From positions 1 to 64,000 of the forward strand of contig CALHKG010000014.1 in NCBI GenBank assembly GCA_938033875.1: DNA of 64,000 nt, read 5' to 3'. Below are positions 28,630 to 36,076 of this stretch, in pieces. The translations under genes and the position numbers were made by a program. The notes beneath the pieces are model-generated. The model ran no database searches. It saw only the letters and a list, made by a program, of their open reading frames with translations, and had not been told where the DNA came from. The DNA comes from an uncultured Candidatus Saccharibacteria bacterium. Its GTDB lineage: Bacteria; Patescibacteriota; Saccharimonadia; Saccharimonadales; Saccharimonadaceae. Each line of letters begins with the position of its first letter. Within the stretch, counting starts at the first letter, position 1.

Positions 28630-29198
28630 TTGAAGTAGAGTCCAAATTTAAGGTATCGAGCAACATAACACGCGACGAGCTTCTCACTATCCTTAAAGAC
28701 CAACTTATTGCGCAAATATCAAGCAAACGCCAGATTGACACGGTGTTTTTATTGCCCGAACAAGTTGACGCACCAATTGTTCCTGGCTCAAAAATTATGC
28801 GAGTGCGCGATGTTCTTAATCCGGAAACTGGTGAGTTGCGACTAAGCCTGATGACACTGAAGGTCGAGGGGCAGACAAGGCTAGTGTCTGATGAATATGA
28901 ATTTGCAGTTGATGACGGAAATGCGGCGCGCCAAATGCTCACAGCGCTGGGCTGGCAAGAAATAGTTACGGTCGATAAAGTCCGCCTTGAATCAAAGACT
29001 GAAGATTACACGATTTGCATCGACGAAGTAGCTGGACTAGGACTATTTCTTGAACTGGAGGTTTTGACCGAAGACAGTGCCGACGTAAAAAATATTCAGC
29101 AGCAAATGTGCAATTTTCTGAAAAGCCTGGATATCGACGGCAAATTATGGAAAATTCCGTACGACACAAGCATTAGAAATCTGCAAAATAACGTTTAA
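28626..29198 (+). CDS. CYTH-domain protein (class IV cyclase/triphosphatase type)
   Basis: 190 aa. The signature E-x-E-x-K is EVESK (residues 3-7). Several basic and acidic residues of the tunnel follow, for example MRVRDV, LTLKVEG-type strands and ICIDEVAGLGLFLELEV. Members act on triphosphates (adenylate cyclase, thiamine or inorganic triphosphatase); which one is not decidable here. Its last 42 bp are repeated after the next gene (29756-29797). Confidence 0.85.
   Translation: MIEVESKFKVSSNITRDELLTILKDQLIAQISSKRQIDTVFLLPEQVDAPIVPGSKIMRVRDVLNPETGELRLSLMTLKVEGQTRLVSDEYEFAVDDGNAARQMLTALGWQEIVTVDKVRLESKTEDYTICIDEVAGLGLFLELEVLTEDSADVKNIQQQMCNFLKSLDIDGKLWKIPYDTSIRNLQNNV
29154..29195 (+). repeat. 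Direct repeat A flanking the GrpB-family gene
   Basis: 42 bp at the 3' end of the CYTH gene, matching 29756-29797 at 40 of 42 positions. It codes for IPYDTSIRNLQNNV before the CYTH stop. Confidence 0.9.
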
Positions 29199-29220
29199 TT
29201 GATTAAATCTAGGAGGTCTT

Positions 29221-29742
29221 ATGTCGGTTGAAATTAAAAGATCCAAAAAAGACATATCGGCTGTCTTTACGCGCGTGAAAAATAAATTAGCGTTAGTGCT
29301 TGCGGATAGTTCGCAAATTCATCATGTCGGCAGTACTGCGGTACTTGGTTTGGATGGTAAAAATATCCTAGATATCCTTATTTCTGCTAAAGATAGCGAA
29401 CACATGAACGAGCTGCGGGACAAATTGGTAGCAATTGGATATCTTCCTTCATTAAATCCAAGTTCCCGTCAAGGGTATATCTTCCTGGCGTCCCGACAAG
29501 AAGAAACTGGCGAGGGCGATATTCATATTCACCTCGCGGTTGCGAATACTGAAACGCACGATAACTTCTTAATTATCAGAGATTATCTAAGGTCTCACAA
29601 TAACGAAGCTGATCAATATTCAAAGATAAAATATCAATATGCCAAGCAAGCAAATTACGACAGGTCAGCGTATAAAAAACTTAAAGCAGCTTATGTCGAT
29701 AAGTTATTGCAACGTGCCAGGCAGTGGAAAAATGGCGGCTAA
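29221..29742 (+). CDS. GrpB/UPF0157 family nucleotidyltransferase-like protein
   Basis: 173 aa. HHVGSTAVLGLDGKNILDI is the GS-x(n)-D-type core of the family, and HIHLAVANTETHDNFLIIRDYL follows the second conserved part; the C-terminus is basic and helical. It is related by fold to nucleotidyltransferases; the biochemical role is mostly unknown. AGGAGGTCTT precedes the ATG, one of the few strong ribosome-binding sites in this part of the window. The gene lies exactly between two 42-bp direct repeats, as if inserted. Confidence 0.85.
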   Translation: MSVEIKRSKKDISAVFTRVKNKLALVLADSSQIHHVGSTAVLGLDGKNILDILISAKDSEHMNELRDKLVAIGYLPSLNPSSRQGYIFLASRQEETGEGDIHIHLAVANTETHDNFLIIRDYLRSHNNEADQYSKIKYQYAKQANYDRSAYKKLKAAYVDKLLQRARQWKNGG

Positions 29743-29755
29743 TCTCCTCATTCAT

Positions 29756-29797
29756 ATTCCGCACGACACGAGCATTAGAAATCTGCAAAATAACGTT
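29756..29797 (+). repeat. Direct repeat B flanking the GrpB-family gene
   Basis: Second copy of the CYTH 3' end. It is still open in the same frame: a mini-ORF from ATG 29732 reads through it to HIPHDTSIRNLQNNVS and a stop. The two differences are T/C and A/G transitions. Confidence 0.9.
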
Positions 29798-29818
29798 AGT
29801 TAGCGTATACTTATTAGT

Positions 29819-30409
29819 ATGAAACAAGAAAATAGTCCAATTTGTTTTATCACTTCCAATCACAGCAAGTTCACCAGTCTTCAAGAACTCCTTCAGCCGC
29901 TTGGTGTTGATTTAAGGCAGCTCGATTATGATTTTGACGAGGGGCGCGGACTAGATATTCAAACGATTGCCAAAAGTAAATTATCTCAAGCCAAGAAAGC
30001 GTTTCCGAACAAGCGCCTGGTCGTTGATGATCGCGGTTTTTTCATTCCGGCGCTGAAGGGTTTTCCGGGGCCGTTTGTTAAATTGCTACTGAATAGCTTT
30101 AGTTATCCCGGTATTATCAAGTTAATGAAGGGTGAGACTGATCGTCGAGCTATTTTTTCTTTTGCGGTTGGCTATTTTGACGGCGAAAAAGACCACATTT
30201 TCGTAGCCAACGAAGAGGGATTTATCGTTGACGAGCCACGTGGCGACAATCTTCATGGCTGGACGGAATTGTTATATATTTATGGACATCCGAGCTTTCC
30301 TGGTCGTAGTTTGGCAGAATTGAACGACGAAGAATGGCAGGAATATCTGACGATAATTGAGAAAGTTGATGGGCTCGCGATGCTGCGGGATTATTTAATA
30401 GATGCATGA
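29819..30409 (+). CDS. HAM1/RdgB-type non-canonical purine NTP pyrophosphatase
   Basis: 196 aa. FITSNHSKF is the T-x-N-x2-K motif, LVVDDRGFFIPALKGFPGPF the catalytic and substrate loop, and RAIFSFAVGYFDG the following strand. The sequence is clearly different from the HAM1 gene at 16853. TATACT (29806-29811) is 7 nt before the ATG. It overlaps the next gene by 4 nt. Confidence 0.85.
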   Translation: MKQENSPICFITSNHSKFTSLQELLQPLGVDLRQLDYDFDEGRGLDIQTIAKSKLSQAKKAFPNKRLVVDDRGFFIPALKGFPGPFVKLLLNSFSYPGIIKLMKGETDRRAIFSFAVGYFDGEKDHIFVANEEGFIVDEPRGDNLHGWTELLYIYGHPSFPGRSLAELNDEEWQEYLTIIEKVDGLAMLRDYLIDA

Positions 30410-30729
30410 AAGCCGATAATAACCGCATACAACAAGCTATCATTGCTCGCGAAATCATTGATCTCTACCGAGATTCGCAAGACAAAATCGGGACGGCCGA
30501 GTCGCTTGATGCACTGTGTTTTGCAATGGCGAGATTGACTGACTGCGATAAAGTTGACTATCCAACAATTGACTGGGATGATTTAGCAAGTAACTTTGAT
30601 GGCATAGCAACATCCCAAAGTGATGTATCAGCTATACGAAAGATAGAAAATGATATAGCGTCTACATATAAAAAATCTTTAAGGATTATAAAGCAACAAC
30701 TATCGTCCCATTACTTAATGATCGAATAA
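30406..30729 (+). CDS. Small helical protein of unknown function
   Basis: 107 aa, mainly helical by composition (AIIAREIIDLYRDSQDK, then KSLRIIKQQLSSHYL). No family recognised. ATGA overlap with the HAM1 gene suggests coupling to it. It ends 16 nt before trpS, whose promoter overlaps its last codons. Confidence 0.7.
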   Translation: MKADNNRIQQAIIAREIIDLYRDSQDKIGTAESLDALCFAMARLTDCDKVDYPTIDWDDLASNFDGIATSQSDVSAIRKIENDIASTYKKSLRIIKQQLSSHYLMIE

Positions 30730-30745
30730 TGTTATAATATATCTA

Positions 30746-31855
30746 ATGAAACCATCAAAACCCGTCATCCTCACTGGCGTACGCGCTAACAACAACATCC
30801 ACATAGGTAATTACTTTGGGGCTATTTTGCCAATTATCAACATGGCGAAACGTCGCTCGGACGAATATGATATCAATCTATTCATCCCAGACCTTCACAG
30901 TTTTACAACGCCGATCGACCACAGCAAGTTATATGACAGCATCCTGAACAACGCGCGAGTTTATACCGCCGCTGGATTGCCGCTGGACAACCCTTCCATT
31001 CATCTTTACCGCCAAAGTCGCATTCCAGCGCACAGTGAACTGGCGTGGATTCTGGATTGTTTCACTGGATTTGGCGAGATGAGTCGAATGACGCAGTTTA
31101 AAGACAAATCGCGTAAGTTTCTTGATAGTAAAATGCCTGAAGATGAATTGAACAATGAGCAAAAGGCATGGGACGCAATACACGCAAATGTCTCCGTCGG
31201 CCTCTTTAACTATCCCGTTCTGATGGCTGCCGACATTCTACTTTACGGCGCGACTTACGTGCCAGTTGGTGACGACCAGACCCAACATTTGGAGTTCACT
31301 CGTGATATTGCTGAGCGAATGAATCGTAAGTTTGGTGATCTATTTATCGTGCCAAAACCCGTAATTCAGCAGCATCAATTCTTCGGAAAAGACCAAGGGT
31401 TGAGGATTAAAGATCTCGTGAATCCAGCGAAGAAAATGAGCAAATCCGACGAGAGCGGCAAGGGAATTATTTTCCTTTCTGACGATCCAAAATCAGCACA
31501 TAAGAAAATAATGAGCGCAACAACAGATTCAATTGGCAAAGTTCAATACGACAAGGAAAATCAGCCTGGAATTTCTAATTTGCTGGAGATTTTGACTTTG
31601 GTTCGGCAAGATGCTGGCAGGGAAGTTACTTTGGAGCAGACCACCAACGAGTACTTCGGTATGGATCGTTATGGCGATTTCAAGCGAATCGTGGCCGACG
31701 AAGTTGCGGAATTTTTGGAGAATTTCCAGAATCGGCTTGCGGCGGTTGATGAGCGAGCAATTGAAGAGAAGCTGGCTTCCAGTGAAAAAGACATGAATGT
31801 CGTCGCTAATGAAACTTTATATCGCGTTCAAAAAGCTGTAGGGCTTCGAAAATAG
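30746..31855 (+). CDS. trpS: Tryptophanyl-tRNA synthetase
   Basis: 369 aa. The HIGH-type motif is HIGNYFG (about residues 19-25) and the KMSKS loop is KKMSKSDES. GDDQTQHLEFTRDIAERMN is the family core. It is longer than E. coli TrpRS (334), mainly through inserts in the middle. TATAAT (30733-30738) is 7 nt before the ATG, so leaderless. The cognate tRNA-Trp(CCA) is at 41079. Confidence 0.95.
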   Translation: MKPSKPVILTGVRANNNIHIGNYFGAILPIINMAKRRSDEYDINLFIPDLHSFTTPIDHSKLYDSILNNARVYTAAGLPLDNPSIHLYRQSRIPAHSELAWILDCFTGFGEMSRMTQFKDKSRKFLDSKMPEDELNNEQKAWDAIHANVSVGLFNYPVLMAADILLYGATYVPVGDDQTQHLEFTRDIAERMNRKFGDLFIVPKPVIQQHQFFGKDQGLRIKDLVNPAKKMSKSDESGKGIIFLSDDPKSAHKKIMSATTDSIGKVQYDKENQPGISNLLEILTLVRQDAGREVTLEQTTNEYFGMDRYGDFKRIVADEVAEFLENFQNRLAAVDERAIEEKLASSEKDMNVVANETLYRVQKAVGLRK

Positions 31856-31867
31856 GGAGCAAATCGC

Positions 31868-33013
31868 GTGAAAATATTACCTCGGACAGTGCTGAAAATA
31901 GCTAGATTATACAAACTAGCGGACGATAATACGCCCGTTAAAGCGCTGCGTCGGCTGGAAATTCAAACGGACAAATCTCATGTTTTTGCGGATTTTATTT
32001 TGAACAAGCAGCATTTTGCGCTGCTTTACGGTTCGATTGTCGACGAAGAATCTATTGACGAATTGTGGACAGAAAGACCAGATAATGCTGAGATTTTGCC
32101 GAATCCGCTAGACCCAGAATTTATCGAAACGCCGTTCCAGGGAAAATATGTCATAATGTTCAAAATTTCGCCAACTAAGGTGCGCTTGGATATTTATTTA
32201 TCGACCAAATTTGACACGACAATTTCCCGAAGTCTTTGGCAAAAATACATAAAAGCTGGATATGTTTCGGTCAATAATAAAGTCGTGACGACGCCAAAAT
32301 TTGAGGTTGATGAAACTGATGAGATTGCGCTTAATTTGCCAGAAAAAGAGCAGACGGATGTAGATTTGCCGATTTTATACGAAGATGATGATGTGATTGT
32401 CGTTAATAAGCCAAGCGGGCTATTGACGCACGCGAAGGGCGGACTTTCTGACGAGCCGACGGTTGCGGAGATAATTCGCCCCAAAACCTCATTCGCAACA
32501 GACACCGATCGACCGGGAATTGTTCACAGGCTTGATCGCAACACCTCAGGACTACTGATTATCGCCAAAAACCCAGAATCTGCCGCACATCTACAGAGGC
32601 AATTTGCCGAACGAACCGCCAAGAAAACCTACATAGCAATAACCGACGGCAAGCCAAAGTTGAATGCCGCAAAAATTGATCTGCCAATTGGTCGCAATCC
32701 TTCAGCGCCGAGCACTTTTCGTATAGATCCGAACGGGAAACCAGCTCAGACGACTTACCATGTTTTGGCGGAAAATGATACTCAGTCGCTTGTGGAGTTG
32801 AAGCCGACCACTGGTCGAACTCATCAATTGCGTGTCCATTTGGCTCATTTGAATGCACCGATTCTTGGCGATCGAGTTTACGGAAAGTCTTCGGATTGTC
32901 GTATGATGTTGCATGCTCAAAAATTAGAAATAACTTTGCCGTCTGGCGAGAGAAAAGTTTTTGAAGCCGCAATTCCTGACGAATTCAAGAGATTCTTCCC
33001 AGAGGATTTATAG
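31868..33013 (+). CDS. RluA/RluD-family pseudouridine synthase with an N-terminal extension
   Basis: 381 aa from GTG 31868 after GGGAG. Residues about 107-155 are an S4 RNA-binding domain (RSLWQKYIKAGYVSVNN), then the catalytic domain with HRLDRNTSGLLI (catalytic Asp223) and TGRTHQLRVHLAHL. The first 105 residues are not part of the usual RluA architecture and I do not recognise them. It modifies uridines in rRNA or tRNA; the target is not predictable. It lies 12 nt after trpS, so probably in the same transcript, and its stop meets the next start. Confidence 0.9.
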   Translation: MKILPRTVLKIARLYKLADDNTPVKALRRLEIQTDKSHVFADFILNKQHFALLYGSIVDEESIDELWTERPDNAEILPNPLDPEFIETPFQGKYVIMFKISPTKVRLDIYLSTKFDTTISRSLWQKYIKAGYVSVNNKVVTTPKFEVDETDEIALNLPEKEQTDVDLPILYEDDDVIVVNKPSGLLTHAKGGLSDEPTVAEIIRPKTSFATDTDRPGIVHRLDRNTSGLLIIAKNPESAAHLQRQFAERTAKKTYIAITDGKPKLNAAKIDLPIGRNPSAPSTFRIDPNGKPAQTTYHVLAENDTQSLVELKPTTGRTHQLRVHLAHLNAPILGDRVYGKSSDCRMMLHAQKLEITLPSGERKVFEAAIPDEFKRFFPEDL

Positions 33014-33823
33014 ATGCCTGAAGTGATTATATCCGCTCGAGACGCTCAAAAAATCAGCCAGATTTCATCGCAATTGCCTCACGCTCTTTTGGTAATTGCG
33101 GATTACGGGTTGGATGGACTGGGCGTGGCTCAAATATTAGCAAAGAATAACGATACTTTTCACTTGAAACCACTTCCAGAAAAGCAAACTATATCCATTG
33201 ATCAAATCCGCGAGCTCATTTCCATACTCCGAACTTACGCCATAAATCGTCGAGTTATTGTCATTGACGAAGCCGATTCAATGACCGAGCCGTCGCAAAA
33301 TGCATTCCTGAAAGCACTGGAAGAACCGAATAAAAACACCAATTTTATCCTTGTCGCGAAAAACCCGAAGTTGATGCTTGACACTGTTAGATCTCGCTGC
33401 CAGACATTGACGCTTCATAAAACGACATCCGCCCAAGATAAAAAACTGCTTGAAAAGTACAATTTAGACCCCGCCTCTAGCCAGCAAATTCTTTTCCTCG
33501 CGGCTGGACGACCATTGTTGATTAAAGAATTGGCGGAAAATCCAGAAAAGTTTGCCGAATATAAGCAATTAGCCACCGACGCAAAGCAAATTTTAGCCAC
33601 AAATCGAGAATACGACACGCTCAAAAATCTCGCCAAATACTTTTCTGACCGCCAAAAAGCGATATTACTAACGGACATTATAGTAAATATGATTCGCTTT
33701 CAGGCTTTATCTCACGGAATAAATCCGTCGCTTGAAGAGCAACTTGAAAAAACCACCTCTGTTGCGAGCGCGTTAAAATCCAACGCCAATGTCAGGCTGG
33801 CGCTGACGCAACTTGTGATATAA
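33014..33823 (+). CDS. holB: DNA polymerase III delta-prime-like clamp loader subunit
   Basis: 269 aa. The nucleotide-binding loop is degenerate (ADYGLDGLGVAQIL), as in delta-prime. Walker B appears as VIDEADSMTEPSQNAFLKAL followed by EEPNKNTNFILVA, and the SRC motif is present in VRSRCQTL. It begins right after the pseudouridine synthase stop, with no own promoter visible. It should form the clamp loader with DnaX at 53213. Confidence 0.85.
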   Translation: MPEVIISARDAQKISQISSQLPHALLVIADYGLDGLGVAQILAKNNDTFHLKPLPEKQTISIDQIRELISILRTYAINRRVIVIDEADSMTEPSQNAFLKALEEPNKNTNFILVAKNPKLMLDTVRSRCQTLTLHKTTSAQDKKLLEKYNLDPASSQQILFLAAGRPLLIKELAENPEKFAEYKQLATDAKQILATNREYDTLKNLAKYFSDRQKAILLTDIIVNMIRFQALSHGINPSLEEQLEKTTSVASALKSNANVRLALTQLVI

Positions 33824-33833
33824 TAGTATAGAT

Positions 33834-34517
33834 ATGTTTGGATTACTCCTCATTCTGATTTTAATGATTTGGGCGATTTTTTATCATCCGTCAATCAAAG
33901 AAACTGGCGATTTGCCAACAAAGATTACTGAAAAGCTTGACCAATTATGGGGAATTGCTCAGGAATCGATTCGCGAGAATAAGTACCTGCGCGCAGAAAA
34001 AGCTCTGCTGACAATCTTACGCGTCGATGAGAAAAATGCCACTGCATATAACCGTTTGGGAATTTTATATGCCAAGCAGAAGGCGTATAAGGACGCTATC
34101 GAATGCTTTGAGATCGCTCAGAGTTTGGAGCCAAGTGCCTCCAGCCTTCATAACGTCGGCTTAATTTACTACGAAACAGAGAATTACGAAAAGGCGTCGC
34201 TAGCATTCGAGCAAGCGCTAGAGATGGAAGATGATTTGGCGGCACGTTACATCGCTTACGCCAAGGTTCAGGAAAAAATAGGGAATACGAAGAAGGTTAT
34301 TAATGCATTGGAAAAGGCTGTCGAATTAGAGCCGATTCCTCAGACGTTGAAGATTTTAGCGGAAGCCTATGACAATGCCGGACAGGCTGAATTAGCTGAA
34401 GAATTACGTAAAAAAGCCACAAAAATGCTAACTCCGACGGCACCATCAAAGAAAGCCGACGTACCGCGCCCACGCCAGCAGCGCAAAATACATCAACCAC
34501 GAAAAATAGTTATGTAG
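33834..34517 (+). CDS. Membrane-anchored TPR protein
   Basis: 227 aa. One N-terminal helix (about 1-17), then at least three tetratricopeptide repeats (ATAYNRLGILYAKQKAYKDA, ASSLHNVGLIYYETENYEKA and a third degenerate pair) and a basic, Pro-rich tail. It is probably a scaffold on the cytosolic or outer face of the membrane; orientation cannot be told. TATAAT (33819-33824) lies 9 nt before the ATG. Confidence 0.8.
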   Translation: MFGLLLILILMIWAIFYHPSIKETGDLPTKITEKLDQLWGIAQESIRENKYLRAEKALLTILRVDEKNATAYNRLGILYAKQKAYKDAIECFEIAQSLEPSASSLHNVGLIYYETENYEKASLAFEQALEMEDDLAARYIAYAKVQEKIGNTKKVINALEKAVELEPIPQTLKILAEAYDNAGQAELAEELRKKATKMLTPTAPSKKADVPRPRQQRKIHQPRKIVM

Positions 34518-34560
34518 GCTCTTGTCACGAAGAGAAAAAATTGATAAAATAAATTCAGTT

Positions 34561-34637
34561 GCCGCTTTAGCTCAGTTGGCTAGAGCAACGGTTTTGTAAA
34601 CCGTAGGTCCTCGGTTCGAGCCCGAGAAGCGGCTCCA
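34561..34637 (+). tRNA. tRNA-Thr (UGU)
   Basis: 77 nt with encoded CCA. Acceptor GCCGCTT/AAGCGGC, anticodon stem ACGGT/ACCGT with loop TTTGTAA, so anticodon TGT; T-loop GGTTCGAGCC. It is followed within 7 nt by tRNA-Tyr. Confidence 0.97.
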
Positions 34638-34643
34638 CATCAC

Positions 34644-34728
34644 GCTGGAATCGTGTAGTGGCAATCACAGGAGACTGTAAATCTCCCGCCGTAAGGCTTC
34701 GTAGGTTCGAGTCCTACTTCCAGCACCA
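34644..34728 (+). tRNA. tRNA-Tyr (GUA)
   Basis: 85 nt with encoded CCA and a long variable arm (CCGCCGTAAGGCTTC). Acceptor GCTGGAA/TTCCAGC, anticodon stem GGAGA/TCTCC with loop CTGTAAA. GUN anticodon, so a substrate for the Tgt enzyme at 4018. Confidence 0.97.
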
Positions 34729-34737
34729 AGATTGAAT

Positions 34738-34761
34738 TATCGCCTTTACGGGCGATTTTTT
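34738..34761 (+). terminator. Terminator after the tRNA pair
   Basis: ATCGCC/GGCGAT stem followed by six T. Confidence 0.85.
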
Positions 34762-34782
34762 AGACAAGAAAAGAGTATAATA

Positions 34783-34811
34783 TTGACTTTTATAAGCATA
34801 TGTGCTATTAT
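34783..34811 (+). promoter_or_regulatory. Promoter that decides the start of the next gene
   Basis: TTGACT (34783-34788), 17-nt spacer and TATTAT (34806-34811). The first in-frame ATG (34800) lies inside the spacer, so translation must begin at ATG 34818, 6 nt after the -10 box. Confidence 0.8.
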
Positions 34812-34817
34812 ATGGGT

Positions 34818-35105
34818 ATGTTTGAATTTACAAAATCTATTCTGGCATTATGGAATAGCGAAAAAAACCAACGATTGAAATTACAATACGCTTATATTAT
34901 GCTGGCTATAATCGGGCTAGCCGTGGCGGGATTATTGACATTATTTAACGCCTCATCAGCACACTTGGCGGCATCAGCTTCAGGAATATTGTTCGTTACA
35001 TTCTTAGTTAATAGCGTAGCGTGGGGAATAATAGAGGCATTTGTCACGCCAAAGCTACCAAAAGAAGCCGGCACGCCAGCCAAAAAATCCACTCGTAAAA
35101 AATAG
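34818..35105 (+). CDS. Small membrane protein of unknown function
   Basis: 95 aa from ATG 34818. Two hydrophobic segments (about 25-45 and 52-75) and a basic Lys/Arg tail after a Pro-rich stretch. No family recognised. The start is fixed by the promoter at 34783-34811; the transcript is leaderless. It lies between two tRNA loci. Confidence 0.7.
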   Translation: MFEFTKSILALWNSEKNQRLKLQYAYIMLAIIGLAVAGLLTLFNASSAHLAASASGILFVTFLVNSVAWGIIEAFVTPKLPKEAGTPAKKSTRKK

Positions 35106-35152
35106 CCCAGTTGATTAAACATGGCTTAATATGCTAAAATTAAGCCTGTTAC

Positions 35153-35228
35153 GCCGCGATAGCTCAGTTGGTAGAGTGCATCCATGGTAAGGATGAGGTC
35201 TCGGGTTCAAGCCCCGATCGTGGCTCCA
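35153..35228 (+). tRNA. tRNA-Thr (GGU)
   Basis: 76 nt with encoded CCA. Acceptor GCCGCGA/TCGTGGC (one G-U), anticodon stem CATCC/GGATG with loop ATGGTAA. Promoter TTGATT (35111-35116), 18 nt, TAAAAT (35135-35140). An exonuclease remnant lies 218 nt downstream, consistent with past integration at this tRNA. Confidence 0.97.
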
Positions 35229-35238
35229 TAAATACGTA

Positions 35239-35264
35239 GATTCGCAGAAATGCGAGTCTTTTTT
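35239..35264 (+). terminator. Terminator after tRNA-Thr (GGU)
   Basis: GATTCGCA/TGCGAGTC stem (one G-U pair), GAAA loop, six T. Confidence 0.85.
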
Positions 35265-35446
35265 ATTAGACCAGCATTTCGTTGGTCTTTTGTTTTATCG
35301 AATGAGGCTATCTATCCTACAGATAACTTCATAGATAAAACAATCGAAAATAGAGCATTGTAGCTTAACAATTTAGCCTGAATATAAACGTTAACTAAAT
35401 TGTCAGTGTTTTGCCGAACGCTGGTTAAAGGCAAATAAGCTACTCA

Positions 35447-35773
35447 ATGGCGAAGAATATTTATCGAAAAGGGATCGATTACGCTGTGGCTCTAAAGCTT
35501 GGTGTTATCGAAAAACCTACGAGCAGAGCTTTAGATTTAGGAACTTTAGTTCACGCTTATTTACTCGGTGGTAAACAGGAATTCGTAGTTAAGCAATACT
35601 CAGATTATCGATCGAAAGAAGCAAGAGAATGGCGCGACGCGCAAGTTCTGCCGATTATCGACGAATCCGAATTTGGAACAACAGGATTATTTTCTTTGTC
35701 CATAAAATCCTCTGTTTTACGCCCATCGGCTAGTGATAAACAAAAAAACGACAGTAGTTTCTGTCGCAATTGA
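35447..35773 (+). pseudogene. Truncated phage-type exonuclease (PD-(D/E)XK, exoVIII-like)
   Basis: 108 aa. The part ALDLGTLVHAYLLGGKQEF, then KQYSDYRSKEAREWRDAQ, resembles the N-terminal third of phage exodeoxyribonuclease VIII / DUF3799 proteins (small-residue-GT-xxH-xxLL and R-T/S-K-x2-R/K). After about residue 75 the match ends in unrelated residues and a stop, so the catalytic Asp/Glu-x-Lys part is missing. Location just behind a tRNA gene supports a prophage or integrative-element remnant. The family call rests on pattern memory only. Confidence 0.5.
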
Positions 35774-35852
35774 TTATATATAGCTTAATTATACCATAAA
35801 CAAGGGAAGTATTTGAGAGGCGCTTTTGACTAGGCGCCTCTCTCTTAGTCAT

Positions 35853-36074
35853 TTATTTGCTAATTAGTTTTGAATAGAGGTCTCGGATTGAGTTCTCGTC
35901 TATCTCCAAATCTCTCAAAACAGCATAGCCGTGCTCTATGTCCATATTCAGAAAACATTCGTCATCTTTTAGCTTTTCGTAGATAATCTCAAATTTTCTT
36001 CTTTTGTGCTCGTCATTAGTATTCTGTTCTAACAGTTGTTGTGCCTTTTCTCTTAGAAAATTTAATGGTTCCAT
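35853..36074 (-). CDS. Small acidic helical protein, partner of the 644-aa gene
   Basis: 73 aa, highly charged and helical (FLREKAQQLLEQNTNDEHKR). No family recognised. AAAGGAGAG precedes the ATG, which lies 2 nt after the stop of the 644-aa gene, so the two are co-transcribed and probably coupled. A small gene behind a large putative effector could be a chaperone or immunity protein, but nothing in the sequence proves it. Confidence 0.65.
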   Translation of the reverse strand: MEPLNFLREKAQQLLEQNTNDEHKRRKFEIIYEKLKDDECFLNMDIEHGYAVLRDLEIDENSIRDLYSKLISK

Positions 36075-36076
36075 TT

